This document shows, piece by piece, positions 26,603-36,178 of a stretch of DNA of 64,000 nucleotides (within the stretch, counting starts at the first letter, position 1; the number at the start of each line of letters is the position of its first letter). The notes under the pieces were generated by a model. That model was not told the DNA's origin and ran no database searches. It worked only from the letters and a program-made list of their open reading frames with translations. Position numbers and translations under genes: made by a program. Origin of the DNA: Vreelandella neptunia (GTDB taxonomy: Bacteria > Pseudomonadota > Gammaproteobacteria > Pseudomonadales > Halomonadaceae); the NCBI RefSeq assembly GCF_022489065.1, contig NZ_JAKVTW010000009.1, positions 62,001 to 126,000 of the forward strand, read 5' to 3'.

Positions 26603-27606
26603 TAGATCACCTTGCCCTTAAAGAGACCGGTGGGACGCCACACCAGAATGGCTACCAGAATGAAAAACGGCACCACAATTTTGTATTCGGTGCCCACAAA
26701 GGCGAGGTTCGACGGTAGCTCTAGCCAGGCGGGCAAGCTATCGCTGAAAGGGCGCAACAGCACGTTCCAGTTAAACACCGCCAGGGTTTCGGCAAAGCCG
26801 ACCACAAAACCACCAGCGATGGCGCCATAAGGGTGGCCAACGCCGCCGACAATGGCGGCGGCAAAAATGGGCAGCAGCAGGAAGAAGCTCAAGTCGGGCT
26901 TGAAGGTAACATCCAGCGAGAGCAGCGTTCCAGCAATCGCCGCCAACGCCCCGGCAATCATCCAGGTCACCGCCACAATGGTATTGGTATTGATCCCTGA
27001 TGCCTGGGCCAGCTCAGGGTTATCCGACATAGCGCGCATTGCCTTGCCCAACCGCGAGCGGTTAAGGAACAGGTGGAGTGCGACCACCGCCAACAGAGTA
27101 ATCACAAACAGATAAATCTGCGGTTCGGTAATCACAATCGGCGCGCGGGCGCCCTCGAAAGGCAGCGCCAGGCGAAAAATCTCCTTGCGATCGTCCACGT
27201 AAAGGCTCTGCCCGCCAGTGCCTGAAAACAGGCGAATCAAGCCCTGCAGAATCAACGTGACACCGAGCGAGCCAATCACCAATACAATGGGCTTGACCCC
27301 GTGGGCGCGCAGCGGTTTATAGAAGGTCTTGTCGATGCCTACGGCTAAGGCGGCGGTGAGAAGCATCGCCAGTGGCAGCATCAACACTGCGGTAGGCACG
27401 CCGATGCTGGCGCCTGCTGCCGGAAACAGTGTTGTCAGCAGTAGCACCATAAAGGCACCGAAGGTCATCATGTCGGCATGGGCAAAGTGAGCAAAGCGCA
27501 TAATGCTGAAAATCAGCGTTACCCCGATCGCACCAATGGCATAAATGGAGCCGCTGACGCTGCCAGCGATCACCACATTATTAATAAAAAAAGCCAGTTC
27601 GTTCAC
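26602..27606 (-). CDS. livH: Branched-chain amino acid-type ABC transporter permease LivH
   Basis: The 334-residue permease shows IYAIGAIGVTLIFSIMRFAHFAHADMM early and GRAMRA-like coupling (LGKAMRAMSDNPELAQASGI) later, as in LivH proteins. I chose the GTG start at 27606 because it gives the normal N-terminus (VNELAFFINNVVIAGS) and has GGGAG about 7 nt upstream; the frame itself is open further into livF. It lies 16 bp after livF. Confidence 0.9.
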   Translation of the reverse strand: MNELAFFINNVVIAGSVSGSIYAIGAIGVTLIFSIMRFAHFAHADMMTFGAFMVLLLTTLFPAAGASIGVPTAVLMLPLAMLLTAALAVGIDKTFYKPLRAHGVKPIVLVIGSLGVTLILQGLIRLFSGTGGQSLYVDDRKEIFRLALPFEGARAPIVITEPQIYLFVITLLAVVALHLFLNRSRLGKAMRAMSDNPELAQASGINTNTIVAVTWMIAGALAAIAGTLLSLDVTFKPDLSFFLLLPIFAAAIVGGVGHPYGAIAGGFVVGFAETLAVFNWNVLLRPFSDSLPAWLELPSNLAFVGTEYKIVVPFFILVAILVWRPTGLFKGKVI

Positions 27607-27622
27607 ACGTTTCTCCCTGGGG

Positions 27623-28342
27623 CTAGCCGCCCAAAAAGCTTTTGGCGACATCGGGGTCGGCGAGCAGTGCCGCCCCGGTGTCGTTAAAGCGGTTTTGGCC
27701 AGCGGCCAGCACAAAGCCTTTATCGGCGATCGCGAGTGCCTGTTTGGCGTTCTGTTCCACCATCAAAATACCCACGCCAGCGGCGTTGATCTGTTTGACG
27801 CGGTCGAATATTTCATTCATGTAGAGCGGCGATAGCCCGGCGGTGGGTTCATCGAGCAACAGCAAGCTCGGTTCAGCCATTAGCGCACGTCCCATTGCGA
27901 CCATCTGGCGCTGCCCACCGGAAAGCTCTCCGGCGGGCTGACGGCGTTTTTCATACAGAGGGGGGAAAAACTCATACACCTGAGCCAGCATACGCTTAAC
28001 GTTCTGCGGCTTTAAAAACGCGCCCATCTCCAGGTTCTCCTGCACCGAAAGACTGGGAAAAACGTTCTTCTCCTGGGGCACGAAGCCCATGCCGCGCTGA
28101 ACCAACTGGTTAGGGGGTAAGTTTTGAATCGGCTGTCCGTTAAGCAGTATCTCGCCCTGATTAACGCGCAGCAGGCCAAAGACTGCTTTTAGCATGGTGG
28201 ACTTGCCAGCCCCGTTAGGGCCAACGATTACCCCGACCTCATCGGCCTCCAGCGTCATGTTTACCCCGTTAAGGATATTCATGCCGCCATAGCCGCCATG
28301 CACATCGCGTGCGTCGATTAATGGCCTGGTTGTTGATGACAT
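27623..28342 (-). CDS. livF: Branched-chain amino acid-type ABC transporter ATPase LivF
   Basis: The 239-residue ATPase has Walker A GPNGAGKST near residue 42, the signature LSGGQRQMVAMGRAL near 135 and Walker B LLLLDEPTAGL. The length and the Q-rich signature fit LivF. The ATG at 28342 is preferred over an upstream in-frame TTG. It lies 77 bp after livG. Confidence 0.93.
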   Translation of the reverse strand: MSSTTRPLIDARDVHGGYGGMNILNGVNMTLEADEVGVIVGPNGAGKSTMLKAVFGLLRVNQGEILLNGQPIQNLPPNQLVQRGMGFVPQEKNVFPSLSVQENLEMGAFLKPQNVKRMLAQVYEFFPPLYEKRRQPAGELSGGQRQMVAMGRALMAEPSLLLLDEPTAGLSPLYMNEIFDRVKQINAAGVGILMVEQNAKQALAIADKGFVLAAGQNRFNDTGAALLADPDVAKSFLGG

Positions 28343-28419
28343 AAGCAAAGTTTCTCAGCAAGGTCGCTTACTTAAAGCGATATCATTGTAGTCATTGGTA
28401 GGTAGCGGAAACGTCACAC

Positions 28420-29190
28420 TTAAGCGGCATCGGTGCCAAAGTAGGCCTCAATAACCTCGGGGTTGTTCTGGATTTCGTTGATATGTCCCTCCACCATCAC
28501 GCTGCCCTGGGCTAGCACAATCACCGGGTCGCAGAGGCGGGCAATCATCTCCATATCGTGCTCAATCACTAAAAAGGTGTAACCCATCTCACGGTTGAGC
28601 CGCTCAATATTACCGATCAAATCGCCCAGCAGCGTGCGGTTCACCCCGGCCGCGATCTCATCGAGCAGCACCACTTTGGCATCGGTCATCATAGTGCGGC
28701 CAAGCTCTAGAAGCTTTTTTTGACCACCGGATAAATTGCCTGCCAGTTCATTGCGAACATGGTGTAGGCCAACAAAGTCGATCACCTCCAGGGCACGACG
28801 ACGCACCTCTGCCTCTTCCCGACGCACCGCGCCTGGCTTTAACCAAGCGCTGAAAAGGCTTTCACCGGCTTGCTTGGGCGGTACCATCATCAGGTTTTCC
28901 AGCGCGCTCATCTGGCTAAATTCGTGGGCAATCTGGAAGGTTCGCAGCAGCCCTTTGTGGAACCGCTGATCGGCACTGAGTGAGGTGATGTCCTCACCAT
29001 CCAGCAGTACGTGACCGCTATCGGGGGTCAGCGAGCCGGCAATCAGGTTGAACAGCGTCGATTTGCCCGCACCGTTAGGGCCAATCATGCCGGTGATCGA
29101 GCCTTTCTCTACTTGAATAGAGCAGTCGTTAATCACCTGTAAGCCGCCGAATGCTTTGTTGACTCGCTGTACTTCAATAAGAGGGGTCAT
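28420..29190 (-). CDS. livG: Branched-chain amino acid-type ABC transporter ATPase LivG
   Basis: The 256-residue ATPase carries Walker A GPNGAGKST near residue 38, the signature LSGGQKKLLELGRTMM near 150 and Walker B VVLLDEIAAGVN, with the LivG-type C-terminal segment. GGAG precedes the ATG at a suitable distance. It is the first gene of livGFHM and follows the sodium symporter gene by 49 bp. Confidence 0.93.
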   Translation of the reverse strand: MTPLIEVQRVNKAFGGLQVINDCSIQVEKGSITGMIGPNGAGKSTLFNLIAGSLTPDSGHVLLDGEDITSLSADQRFHKGLLRTFQIAHEFSQMSALENLMMVPPKQAGESLFSAWLKPGAVRREEAEVRRRALEVIDFVGLHHVRNELAGNLSGGQKKLLELGRTMMTDAKVVLLDEIAAGVNRTLLGDLIGNIERLNREMGYTFLVIEHDMEMIARLCDPVIVLAQGSVMVEGHINEIQNNPEVIEAYFGTDAA

Positions 29191-29207
29191 GGTGTCTCCA
29201 CGCGATA

Positions 29208-29229
29208 CAGGCGGCTAAAAAGCCGCCTG
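29208..29229. other. Hairpin between the symporter gene and livG
   Basis: A perfect 9-bp stem (29208-29216/29221-29229, loop AAAA) sits in the 49-bp spacer. No T tract follows on either strand, so it may be an attenuator or an RNA-processing/stabilising hairpin rather than a true terminator. Confidence 0.55.
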
Positions 29230-29239
29230 CGTACTGTTG

Positions 29240-30685
29240 TTAAGTTGTTTGTCGTGGTTTTTTGAGCCACCGCTGGCTGGCAGCAAACGCGCCGATAATC
29301 AGCAGTGCGCCAACGGTGGGGATAAGATAGCCCTCCACCTGGGGGATAGTACGTAAAAACACAAAAGCGACAGCAGCGGGTGCCACAAAGCGTACCAGGA
29401 AACGCCAGACCTTAAACCAGGTGACGTTGCTGCCCAGCTCTTTCATCACCTCGCTCTGGGTCAACGCCCAGCCAGCAAACAGGGCAATCAATAGCCCGCC
29501 AACCGGCATGAATATGTTGGTTAGTAGCTCGATGAAGTCAAAGGCAGTGCGTCCAAACAGGGTGTGAAAAATCGTTCCCTCGGCCCAGATGTTAAAGCTG
29601 ACGACCGTCAATAGGCCCATTGCCCAGGCGGCAATCACCATAATAGTAACGGCCTGTGGGCGAGTCATATCAAAGCGCTCGACCAGGAAAGCGGCAACCG
29701 GCTCGATTAGCGAAATAGAGGAGCTGATGGCGGCGCCCAATACCAGGATAAAGAACACGCCGCCGACTAGCGCGCCAAATGGCATTTCGGCAAATGCCAG
29801 CGGCAGGGTGACAAACATCAGCCCAGGGCCTTGGCCGGTTTCTAACCCAGCGCCAAATACCAGGGCAAAAATGGCCAAGCCAGCGACCATCGCCACGGCG
29901 GTATCGACGATAGCCACGGCAAAGGCGGTTCGGGTCAGCGATACATCGCTGGGCATATAGGCGCCGTAAGCCATAATGGCCCCCATGCCCAAGCTCAACG
30001 TAAAGAACGACTGCCCCATGGCCTGTAACCAGCCCTCAAGGCTAAGGTCGGCGATATTGAAGGTAAACAGGAAGTTAGCCGCAGCACCTACATCGCCGTT
30101 GATAACGCCATAGGCCAGAACCACGAGCAGAATGACAAACAGCGCGGGCATCATGATCCGTAGCCCCGATTCGATGCCTTTATGGATTCCCATGCCGACG
30201 ATCAAGGCCGACGCGGCAATGAAAATAGTGTGGTAGAGCGTCATCAGGCCGGGCGCCGCTAGCAGGGCATCGAAGCCATCGCTGATGGTTTGCGCATCAG
30301 CCCCCACCAACGAACCGGTCAGCATTAGCCCGGTATAATGGATCGCCCAACCGGCGATGACCGAATAGAAGCTTAAGATCAGAAACGCCGATGCTGCGCC
30401 CAGCCAGCCGATCGTTTCCCAGGCCCGTGAGGTGCCGTGGGTTTTGGTGAGATGCCGCATGCCCATAATCGGACTTTGTCGGCTGTTGCGCCCCAGCATG
30501 ATCTCGGCAATTAGAATCGGGATGCCGACCGCGAAGATGGTCAGCGCGTACACCAAAATAAAGGCGCCGCCGCCGTTTTCACCGGTTAGGTAAGGAAATC
30601 GCCACAGATTGCCTAAGCCGACGGCGGAGCCAACCGCCGCAAGGAGAAAGGTACCTTTATGCGTCCAGACGTTTTGACCGCTCAT
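29240..30685 (-). CDS. Neurotransmitter:sodium symporter (NSS) family transporter
   Basis: The 481-residue protein is a LeuT-like sodium-coupled symporter with about 12 hydrophobic segments. The first helix has the classical unwound sodium/substrate site AAVGSAVGLGNLWRFPYL, followed by GENGGGAF. The substrate is probably an amino acid or a compatible solute-type molecule; this is family knowledge, not read directly. The family start MSGQNVWTHKG at 30685 was chosen over an upstream TTG (30730). It precedes livGFHM on the same strand. Confidence 0.9.
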   Translation of the reverse strand: MSGQNVWTHKGTFLLAAVGSAVGLGNLWRFPYLTGENGGGAFILVYALTIFAVGIPILIAEIMLGRNSRQSPIMGMRHLTKTHGTSRAWETIGWLGAASAFLILSFYSVIAGWAIHYTGLMLTGSLVGADAQTISDGFDALLAAPGLMTLYHTIFIAASALIVGMGIHKGIESGLRIMMPALFVILLVVLAYGVINGDVGAAANFLFTFNIADLSLEGWLQAMGQSFFTLSLGMGAIMAYGAYMPSDVSLTRTAFAVAIVDTAVAMVAGLAIFALVFGAGLETGQGPGLMFVTLPLAFAEMPFGALVGGVFFILVLGAAISSSISLIEPVAAFLVERFDMTRPQAVTIMVIAAWAMGLLTVVSFNIWAEGTIFHTLFGRTAFDFIELLTNIFMPVGGLLIALFAGWALTQSEVMKELGSNVTWFKVWRFLVRFVAPAAVAFVFLRTIPQVEGYLIPTVGALLIIGAFAASQRWLKKPRQTT

Positions 30686-30903
30686 GGGTAAGAGTGTCCG
30701 TGTTTGGGTGCAGGATGGGGTAGTATCCAAACACCTGTATGAATATAGAGATGCCAGCGTGCCTTGGACGCGCTGAATTTAACGTTACTGTGCGATAGAA
30801 CGCGTCACCTTTCCAGCGTATTAGCGTTTAGGCTGCGTTAAGGGGGCTCTATTGGCAAGGAGGGTAACGTTAGGGACTAATATAAGCGTAGAAGTGAGAA
30901 AGC

Positions 30904-30930
30904 AAAAAAAACCCGCTTTCGCGGGTTTTT
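30904..30930. terminator. Bidirectional Rho-independent terminator after typA
   Basis: ACCCGC-TTTC-GCGGGT (30911-30926) is flanked by an A tract on one side and a T tract on the other. It lies 25 bp after the typA stop and can work on both strands. Confidence 0.88.
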
Positions 30931-30954
30931 GGGGTGCTCATGGTGATGAGCGTA

Positions 30955-32805
30955 TTACTTCTTGCTAAAACGCTTACGCTCGGTCTCTTTCAACAGCTTT
31001 TTACGCAGGCGGATGTGCACCGGCGTGACTTCGACAAGCTCGTCGGAGTCAAGGAACTCGATGGCCTGCTCCAGGGAGAACTTAACCGGAGGCGTTAATA
31101 CGATGTTTTCATCGTTACCGGTGGAGCGCATGTTGTCGAGCTTCTTGCCTTTAGTGGGGTTAACCACCATATCGTTAGCGCGGTTGTTGATACCGATCAG
31201 CATGCCTTCGTAGACTTCCGTGGCGTGATCGATAATCAGCTTGCCGCGCTCTTGCAGTGCATACAGGGCGTAGGCAAGGGCTTTACCGTCAACCATTGAG
31301 ACCAATACGCCGTTACGACGCTCAATAGAGGCTTCAGGCTTCAGCGGGCCGTAGTGATCAAAACGGCTGGTCAGGATGCCGGTACCGGAGGTCAGGGTTA
31401 AAAACTGGCCACGGAAACCGATCAAACCACGTGCAGGGATGATGAAGTCCAGGCGAACCCGTCCTTTACCGTCCGGCAGCATGTTGGTCATTTCACCTTT
31501 ACGGTAGCCAAGCTCTTCCATGATCGAGCCTTGATGCTGCTCTTCACAGTCGATGATGACCTCTTCGTAAGGCTCCTGCTTCTCACCGTCAATCTCTTTG
31601 ATGATGACTTCTGGGCGGCCTACCGCCAGCTCAAAGCCTTCACGACGCATGGTTTCGATCAACACCGACAAGTGCAGTTCGCCACGGCCAGAAACCTTGA
31701 ACTTCTCAGGGGTTTCGCCCTGTTCAACGCGCAGCGCCACGTTGTGGATCAGCTCTTGCTCAAGGCGATCCTTGATATTACGGCTGGTCACAAACTTGCC
31801 GTCTTTACCGGCGAACGGTGAGTCGTTGACCTGGAAGGTCATCGAAACAGTCGGCTCGTCGACAGACAGCGGCGGCAGTGCTTGGACGTTGGCCGGATCG
31901 CATAACGTGTCAGAAATCGACAGGTCATCAATGCCGGTGATGCAGACGATATCGCCGGCCGTCGCTTCATCGGTTTGCACCCGGTCAAGGCCCATATGGG
32001 TCATGACCTGGCCGATTTTGCCTTTGCGCACATTGCCATCAACGCCGATCACCGAAACCTGCTGGTTTGGTTTAACCGCGCCGCGTTTGATGCGGCCCAG
32101 GCCGATAACGCCAACGTAGCTGTTGTAATCCAGTGCGGAGATCTGCATCTGAAAAGGACCATTGAGCTCAACCTGAGGCGGCTCAACGATATCGACGATA
32201 GCCTGGAACATGGGATCCATGTTGTCAGCCAGCTCTTCAGGATCCATACCGGCAATGCCGTTGAGGGCAGAGCAGTAAATGATCGGGAAATCGAGCTGTT
32301 CGTCGGAAGCGCCCAGGTTGTCGAACAGATCAAAAATCTGGTCGATAACCCAGTCAGGGCGGGCGCCAGGACGGTCAATTTTGTTGACCACCACGATCGG
32401 CCTCAGGCCTTGGGCGAAAGCTTTTTGGGTCACAAAGCGAGTTTGTGGCATCGGACCATCGACGGCGTCTACTAACAGTAGCACCGAATCGACCATCGAC
32501 ATTACGCGCTCAACTTCACCGCCGAAATCGGCGTGCCCAGGTGTATCCACAATGTTGATGTGGTAACCGTTACCATGGCTATCTTGCCACTGAATGGCCG
32601 TATTCTTGGCCAAAATGGTAATGCCACGCTCTTTTTCCTGGTCATTAGAGTCCATGATGCGCTCTTGACCTTCTGCCTTACGGTCAAGCGTGCCGGACTG
32701 GCTCAGGAGTTTGTCGACCAGAGTGGTTTTGCCATGGTCAACGTGGGCTATGATCGCGACGTTGCGCAGGTTATTAACCGCGCTGGAGTTTTGCTGGTTT
32801 TGCAT
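30955..32805 (-). CDS. typA: Ribosome-associated GTPase TypA/BipA
   Basis: TypA is a translation GTPase related to EF-G that binds ribosomes and acts in ribosome assembly and stress adaptation. The 616-residue product has G1 AHVDHGKTT near residue 20, the switch segment [11 protein letters not shown]3 [13 protein letters not shown] and G4 [11 protein letters not shown]. The frame is open to 32910, but the ATG at 32805 ([19 protein letters not shown]) matches the family. I see only a poor Shine-Dalgarno before it. It diverges from birA. Confidence 0.95.
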   Translation of the reverse strand: MQNQQNSSAVNNLRNVAIIAHVDHGKTTLVDKLLSQSGTLDRKAEGQERIMDSNDQEKERGITILAKNTAIQWQDSHGNGYHINIVDTPGHADFGGEVERVMSMVDSVLLLVDAVDGPMPQTRFVTQKAFAQGLRPIVVVNKIDRPGARPDWVIDQIFDLFDNLGASDEQLDFPIIYCSALNGIAGMDPEELADNMDPMFQAIVDIVEPPQVELNGPFQMQISALDYNSYVGVIGLGRIKRGAVKPNQQVSVIGVDGNVRKGKIGQVMTHMGLDRVQTDEATAGDIVCITGIDDLSISDTLCDPANVQALPPLSVDEPTVSMTFQVNDSPFAGKDGKFVTSRNIKDRLEQELIHNVALRVEQGETPEKFKVSGRGELHLSVLIETMRREGFELAVGRPEVIIKEIDGEKQEPYEEVIIDCEEQHQGSIMEELGYRKGEMTNMLPDGKGRVRLDFIIPARGLIGFRGQFLTLTSGTGILTSRFDHYGPLKPEASIERRNGVLVSMVDGKALAYALYALQERGKLIIDHATEVYEGMLIGINNRANDMVVNPTKGKKLDNMRSTGNDENIVLTPPVKFSLEQAIEFLDSDELVEVTPVHIRLRKKLLKETERKRFSKK

Positions 32806-33040
32806 GCTGAGAGAGAACTCTTGTGAACACCCGTTTGTCCACGGGTCGGAAAATGCGGGTCGCAAGGGCTGGCAATTTGCCGACCATCTTGGCTCAGGGC
32901 TTGCGTCCAATAGTCATTCTACCATGTCGAAGGCTTCGCTGATATTACCGGAGCGCTTATCGACCTTGGTCGCGCCCCGGAAAGTTTTCGCAGCGAACCT
33001 TCATCCGCTAGAATAGCGCTTTTCCCATTGGGGCAGGAGC

Positions 33041-34036
33041 ATGACCATCGGCAACCTGATGCGTTTGTTAAGCGATGGCGAGGTTCACTCTGGCGAGCAG
33101 CTGGGTGAAACGCTGGGTATTTCTCGTGCTGCGGTGTGGAAGCAGTTAAAAAAGTTGGAAGCGCTGGGCGTCGAATTGGTGGCCGTCAAAGGACGTGGCT
33201 ATCGATTGGCGCAAAGGCTGGAGCCTTTGGAAGGCGCTAAAATTGTCGAGCGCTTGCCGGCTCAGGCACGCCATCACCTAACACGCCTGTTTGTTGAAGA
33301 TCAGCTACCCTCCAGCAATGAGTACGTGCGTCAGCGCTTTGAGCAGGGCGCGGGGCATGGGGAAGTATGCTTGGTCGAGCTGCAAACGGCGGGGCGTGGC
33401 AGGCGTGGGCGTGTCTGGACCACTCCATGGGGGCAGAGTCTGATGCTCTCGTTAGGCTGGCGTTTTGAGTCAGGCGTGGCGGTGCTAGAGGGTTTGAGTC
33501 TTGCCGTTGGGGTGGTGGTGTCACAGGTGCTAGAAGAGCATGGCGTGGCACCTAAGCTAAAGTGGCCGAACGATATTCTGCTCTCTGAGCAGGGCGATGC
33601 CGAGGGTGATGAGCTGGGTAAACTGGCCGGTATTCTGATAGAAGTGACTGGGGATGCGGCAGGCCCCTGCGAGGTGGTCATTGGTATGGGCATGAATCTG
33701 TGGCTGCCCGCAGGCCAACGAGCTGCCATTGATCAGCCTGTGGCAGCGCTTTTTGAGCGACTGCCGGATATTTCGCGAAATCAGCTGGCGTCAGATGTGG
33801 TGGCGGGGCTATTGGCAATGCTGGCTGACTTTGAGCAGCATGGCTTTGGTGCCTGGCGGGGGGCGTGGAATCAGCGTCACGCCTATGCTGGGCAGCCAAT
33901 AAGAGTGATTCAAGGGCAGCAGGCCAGCGATGCTATCGCCGGAGACGTAGATGAGAGTGGTAACCTTTGGGTTACCGAAAATGGTCACTCGCGACGCCTA
34001 GCCGGCGGTGAGATTAGCGTGCGCAGGCGTTTATGA
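33041..34036 (+). CDS. birA: Bifunctional biotin ligase/biotin operon repressor
   Basis: BirA activates biotin and attaches it to the carboxyl carrier of acetyl-CoA carboxylase, and can repress biotin genes. Residues 1-60 form a winged helix (EQLGETLGISRAAVWKQLKKL), residues about 75-270 the ligase core with the GRGRRGR ATP/biotin loop at 118-124 and KWPNDI, and the C-terminal domain follows. The length of 331 fits class II ligases. AGGAG lies 4-5 nt before the ATG. It overlaps coaX by 4 bp. Confidence 0.95.
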   Translation: MTIGNLMRLLSDGEVHSGEQLGETLGISRAAVWKQLKKLEALGVELVAVKGRGYRLAQRLEPLEGAKIVERLPAQARHHLTRLFVEDQLPSSNEYVRQRFEQGAGHGEVCLVELQTAGRGRRGRVWTTPWGQSLMLSLGWRFESGVAVLEGLSLAVGVVVSQVLEEHGVAPKLKWPNDILLSEQGDAEGDELGKLAGILIEVTGDAAGPCEVVIGMGMNLWLPAGQRAAIDQPVAALFERLPDISRNQLASDVVAGLLAMLADFEQHGFGAWRGAWNQRHAYAGQPIRVIQGQQASDAIAGDVDESGNLWVTENGHSRRLAGGEISVRRRL

Positions 34037-34872
34037 TTCTGGATCTTGATATCGGCAACACGCTGTCTAAATGGCGGCTCAAGGATGCCGAGAGTAGCGA
34101 GATAAGATCGCGAGGGGCGGTGTGGACGCGCGAAGAGTGGCGACCTGGGGCCGATATTCCCGATCTTGATGTTGTCGAAGCGGTGCGTATATCAAGCGTT
34201 GCCAGGGCAGCCGTGCTGGAAGAGACGGTGGCTTTGTTGCGCCGCCGGGTGCGTCATGTCCATGTGGCGCACTCTACCCATGAGGCGCTTGGCGTGGTTA
34301 ATGGCTACGAAGAGCCGGGGCGCCTAGGCGTTGACCGCTGGATGGGGGCGCTGGCCGGCTATCAGCTGGCAGGCGGCTGTTGTGCGGTAGATTGCGGAAG
34401 CGCCATTACAATTGATTTTGTGCTGCCCGGTGGGGCGCATCTTGGCGGCTTTATCATCCCAGGCCTACGGCTGATGAAGGAGAGCTTAAAGCTCGGTACC
34501 CGCAATGTGGCTATCGACCCTGAAAGCGAGGCCGACGAGCTGCTAGAGCCAGGCCGACGCACCGTTGATGCGGTTAATCACGGTATTTATATGGCCGCTG
34601 TGAGTGCGATTAACCGCATTTACAGCGAAGTGTGCGATCAAGAGGGTGTGGCACTGCCGATGTTGTTGACAGGCGGTGATGCACGGGTTGTTTCGCGAGG
34701 CGTGCAGGTGCCTCATGCGGTGTGGCCAGATATGGTTTATGGCGGTTTGGAGGCGTGCTTTCCAATGACCTTTGCAGAGCGTGCGGGTAAGATGTCAGGC
34801 GCACCGCGAGTGCCTGAGCCCGTGTCGCTAGAAAAGATTCGTGCGGGACTTGCATTCTCAATGCTGCTTTGA
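34033..34872 (+). CDS. coaX: Type III pantothenate kinase
   Basis: CoaX performs the first step of coenzyme A synthesis and is not feedback-inhibited, unlike CoaA. The 279-residue protein has the ASKHA-fold phosphate motif DIGNT at residues 6-10, GVDRWMGALAGY and the second phosphate loop DCGSAITIDFV. It is somewhat longer than the typical 250 residues. The start overlaps the birA stop as ATGA. The birA-coaX order is common in Pseudomonas-like genomes. Confidence 0.93.
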   Translation: MILDLDIGNTLSKWRLKDAESSEIRSRGAVWTREEWRPGADIPDLDVVEAVRISSVARAAVLEETVALLRRRVRHVHVAHSTHEALGVVNGYEEPGRLGVDRWMGALAGYQLAGGCCAVDCGSAITIDFVLPGGAHLGGFIIPGLRLMKESLKLGTRNVAIDPESEADELLEPGRRTVDAVNHGIYMAAVSAINRIYSEVCDQEGVALPMLLTGGDARVVSRGVQVPHAVWPDMVYGGLEACFPMTFAERAGKMSGAPRVPEPVSLEKIRAGLAFSMLL

Positions 34873-34982
34873 CAGAATGCAGCGCGTTCGAAGGCGAGCC
34901 ATACGCGTCTCGCGGTGTTGAAAGTGCTGATATTCAGAGCGTTGTTAAGCTAAGCTTTTCATAGCTATAACGATTATCAGGC

Positions 34983-35010
34983 TTGACACGTTTTTGAAGG
35001 CTGGCATAAT
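34983..35010 (+). promoter_or_regulatory. Promoter of the tRNA-Tyr gene
   Basis: TTGACA (34983-34988) and CATAAT (35005-35010) are separated by 16 bp and lie 14 bp before the tRNA-Tyr gene. Confidence 0.85.
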
Positions 35011-35023
35011 ATGCCGCCACGTT

Positions 35024-35107
<84 letters not shown>

Positions 35108-35241
35108 AAATTAAGCTGCAGCGATTTAGTCGGTGCAGCTGAATGAAAAGCCGGTAGCGGGCATTGTCTACGATTTATAGCTTGGTAAAAGTAAATGGCT
35201 ATAAGGCGGCGCGTAGCGGATTGTCATTCAAGACAGGTTCT

Positions 35242-35315
35242 GCGGGCGTAGTTCAACGGTAGAACCTCAGCCTTCCAAGCTGATGGTGCGGGTTCGATTC
35301 CCGCCGCCCGCTCCA
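35242..35315 (+). tRNA. tRNA-Gly (TCC)
   Basis: A 74-nt tRNA: acceptor GCGGGCG pairs with CGCCCGC, the anticodon loop CTTCCAA gives TCC, the T loop is GTTCGATTC and CCA is encoded. Confidence 0.97.
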
Positions 35316-35328
35316 GTTGATGTGTTTA

Positions 35329-35403
35329 GCTCATGTAGCTCAGGGGTAGAGCACACCCTTGGTAAGGGTGAGGTCGACGGTTCAATTCCGTCCATGAGCT
35401 CCA
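35329..35403 (+). tRNA. tRNA-Thr (GGT)
   Basis: A 75-nt tRNA: acceptor GCTCATG pairs with CATGAGC, the anticodon loop TTGGTAA gives GGT, the T loop is GTTCAATTC and CCA is encoded. It lies 13 bp after tRNA-Gly, so both should be in one transcript. Confidence 0.97.
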
Positions 35404-35413
35404 TATTGCAGAT

Positions 35414-35438
35414 AAAGCGAGCGAAGCTCGCTTTTTTT
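35414..35438 (+). terminator. Rho-independent terminator after tRNA-Thr
   Basis: AAAGCGAGC and GCTCGCTTT (35414-35422/35426-35434) form a perfect stem with loop GAA and a seven-T tail. It closes the Tyr-Gly-Thr unit where many relatives continue into tufB. Confidence 0.92.
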
Positions 35439-35578
35439 GTCTCTGCGGTCAGGTGGCTTGAGTAGCGTCTGAGCGTAAAGAAGGGGTTGTCAGAAGTGGC
35501 TTTCTTCGCTACCATGGCGCCCGCTGTTGTATAGGCGATTGAAAAAGACGCTTATCGATAGATGTAGGATGTAGATAA

Positions 35579-35622
35579 TTGTTGTAAAGAATAGTTGTTG
35601 TAAAGAATAGTTGTTGTAAAAA
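35579..35622 (+). repeat. 16-bp tandem repeat upstream of tRNA-Trp
   Basis: The unit TTGTTGTAAAGAATAG occurs twice exactly (35579-35594, 35595-35610) and a third, partial copy follows (35611-35622). Each unit supplies a TTGTTG and a TAAAGA/TAAAAA, so TTGTTG-N16-TAAAGA and TTGTTG-N16-TAAAAA promoter-like pairs arise from the repetition itself. Confidence 0.85.
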
Positions 35623-35637
35623 TCAGTACGACGATAC

Positions 35638-35710
<73 letters not shown>

Positions 35711-35713
<3 letters not shown>

Positions 35714-35740
35714 ACCTTCCCCAGGTTGGTATGTCTTTTT
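35711..35740 (+). terminator. Possible weak terminator after tRNA-Trp
   Basis: CCAACCT and AGGTTGG (35711-35717/35723-35729) form a 7-bp stem that uses the encoded CCA end of the tRNA; TATGTCTTTTT follows. It may reduce read-through into secE or guide 3' processing. Confidence 0.45.
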
Positions 35741-35786
35741 CCAGAATTCTTTTATCGTTCGCCGCACCCTGAGGAGTCTCGTTTTT

Positions 35787-36170
35787 ATGAAGCCTGGTTC
35801 TGTAAAACATGGCGCCGAGGTGCAACAGACGCGCCATGACGGGCTCAAATGGGCGGCGGTCGTGGCGCTGCTTGTCGTTGCAGTCGTTGGTAATACCTAT
35901 TTCGCCGATATTGGCCTGCTCTACCGCGTGCTTGGTGTGGTGGTGTTGTGCGTGATTGCGGGTTTGATCGCGCTGACCACTACCAAGGGTCGTGATTTAG
36001 TAGAGCTTGCCAGAAGCGCCAAGAAAGAGATTCAGCGCGTTGTATGGCCGACCCGTGCCGAAACCATCCAAACCACTGCCATCGTGCTGGTGGCGGTTCT
36101 GGTGGTGGGGCTGATGCTGTGGTTGATCGACACTCTTCTTGGCTGGGCGATGTCCGGCGTCATTGGTTAG
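35787..36170 (+). CDS. secE: Preprotein translocase subunit SecE
   Basis: SecE clamps the SecY channel in the inner membrane. The 127-residue protein has three membrane helices (about 22-38, 43-62, 97-118) like E. coli SecE, with the conserved amphipathic segment [21 protein letters not shown] before the last helix. GAGGAG lies about 10 nt before the ATG. nusG follows after 8 bp. Confidence 0.96.
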   Translation: MKPGSVKHGAEVQQTRHDGLKWAAVVALLVVAVVGNTYFADIGLLYRVLGVVVLCVIAGLIALTTTKGRDLVELARSAKKEIQRVVWPTRAETIQTTAIVLVAVLVVGLMLWLIDTLLGWAMSGVIG

Positions 36171-36178
36171 GAGTTTTC

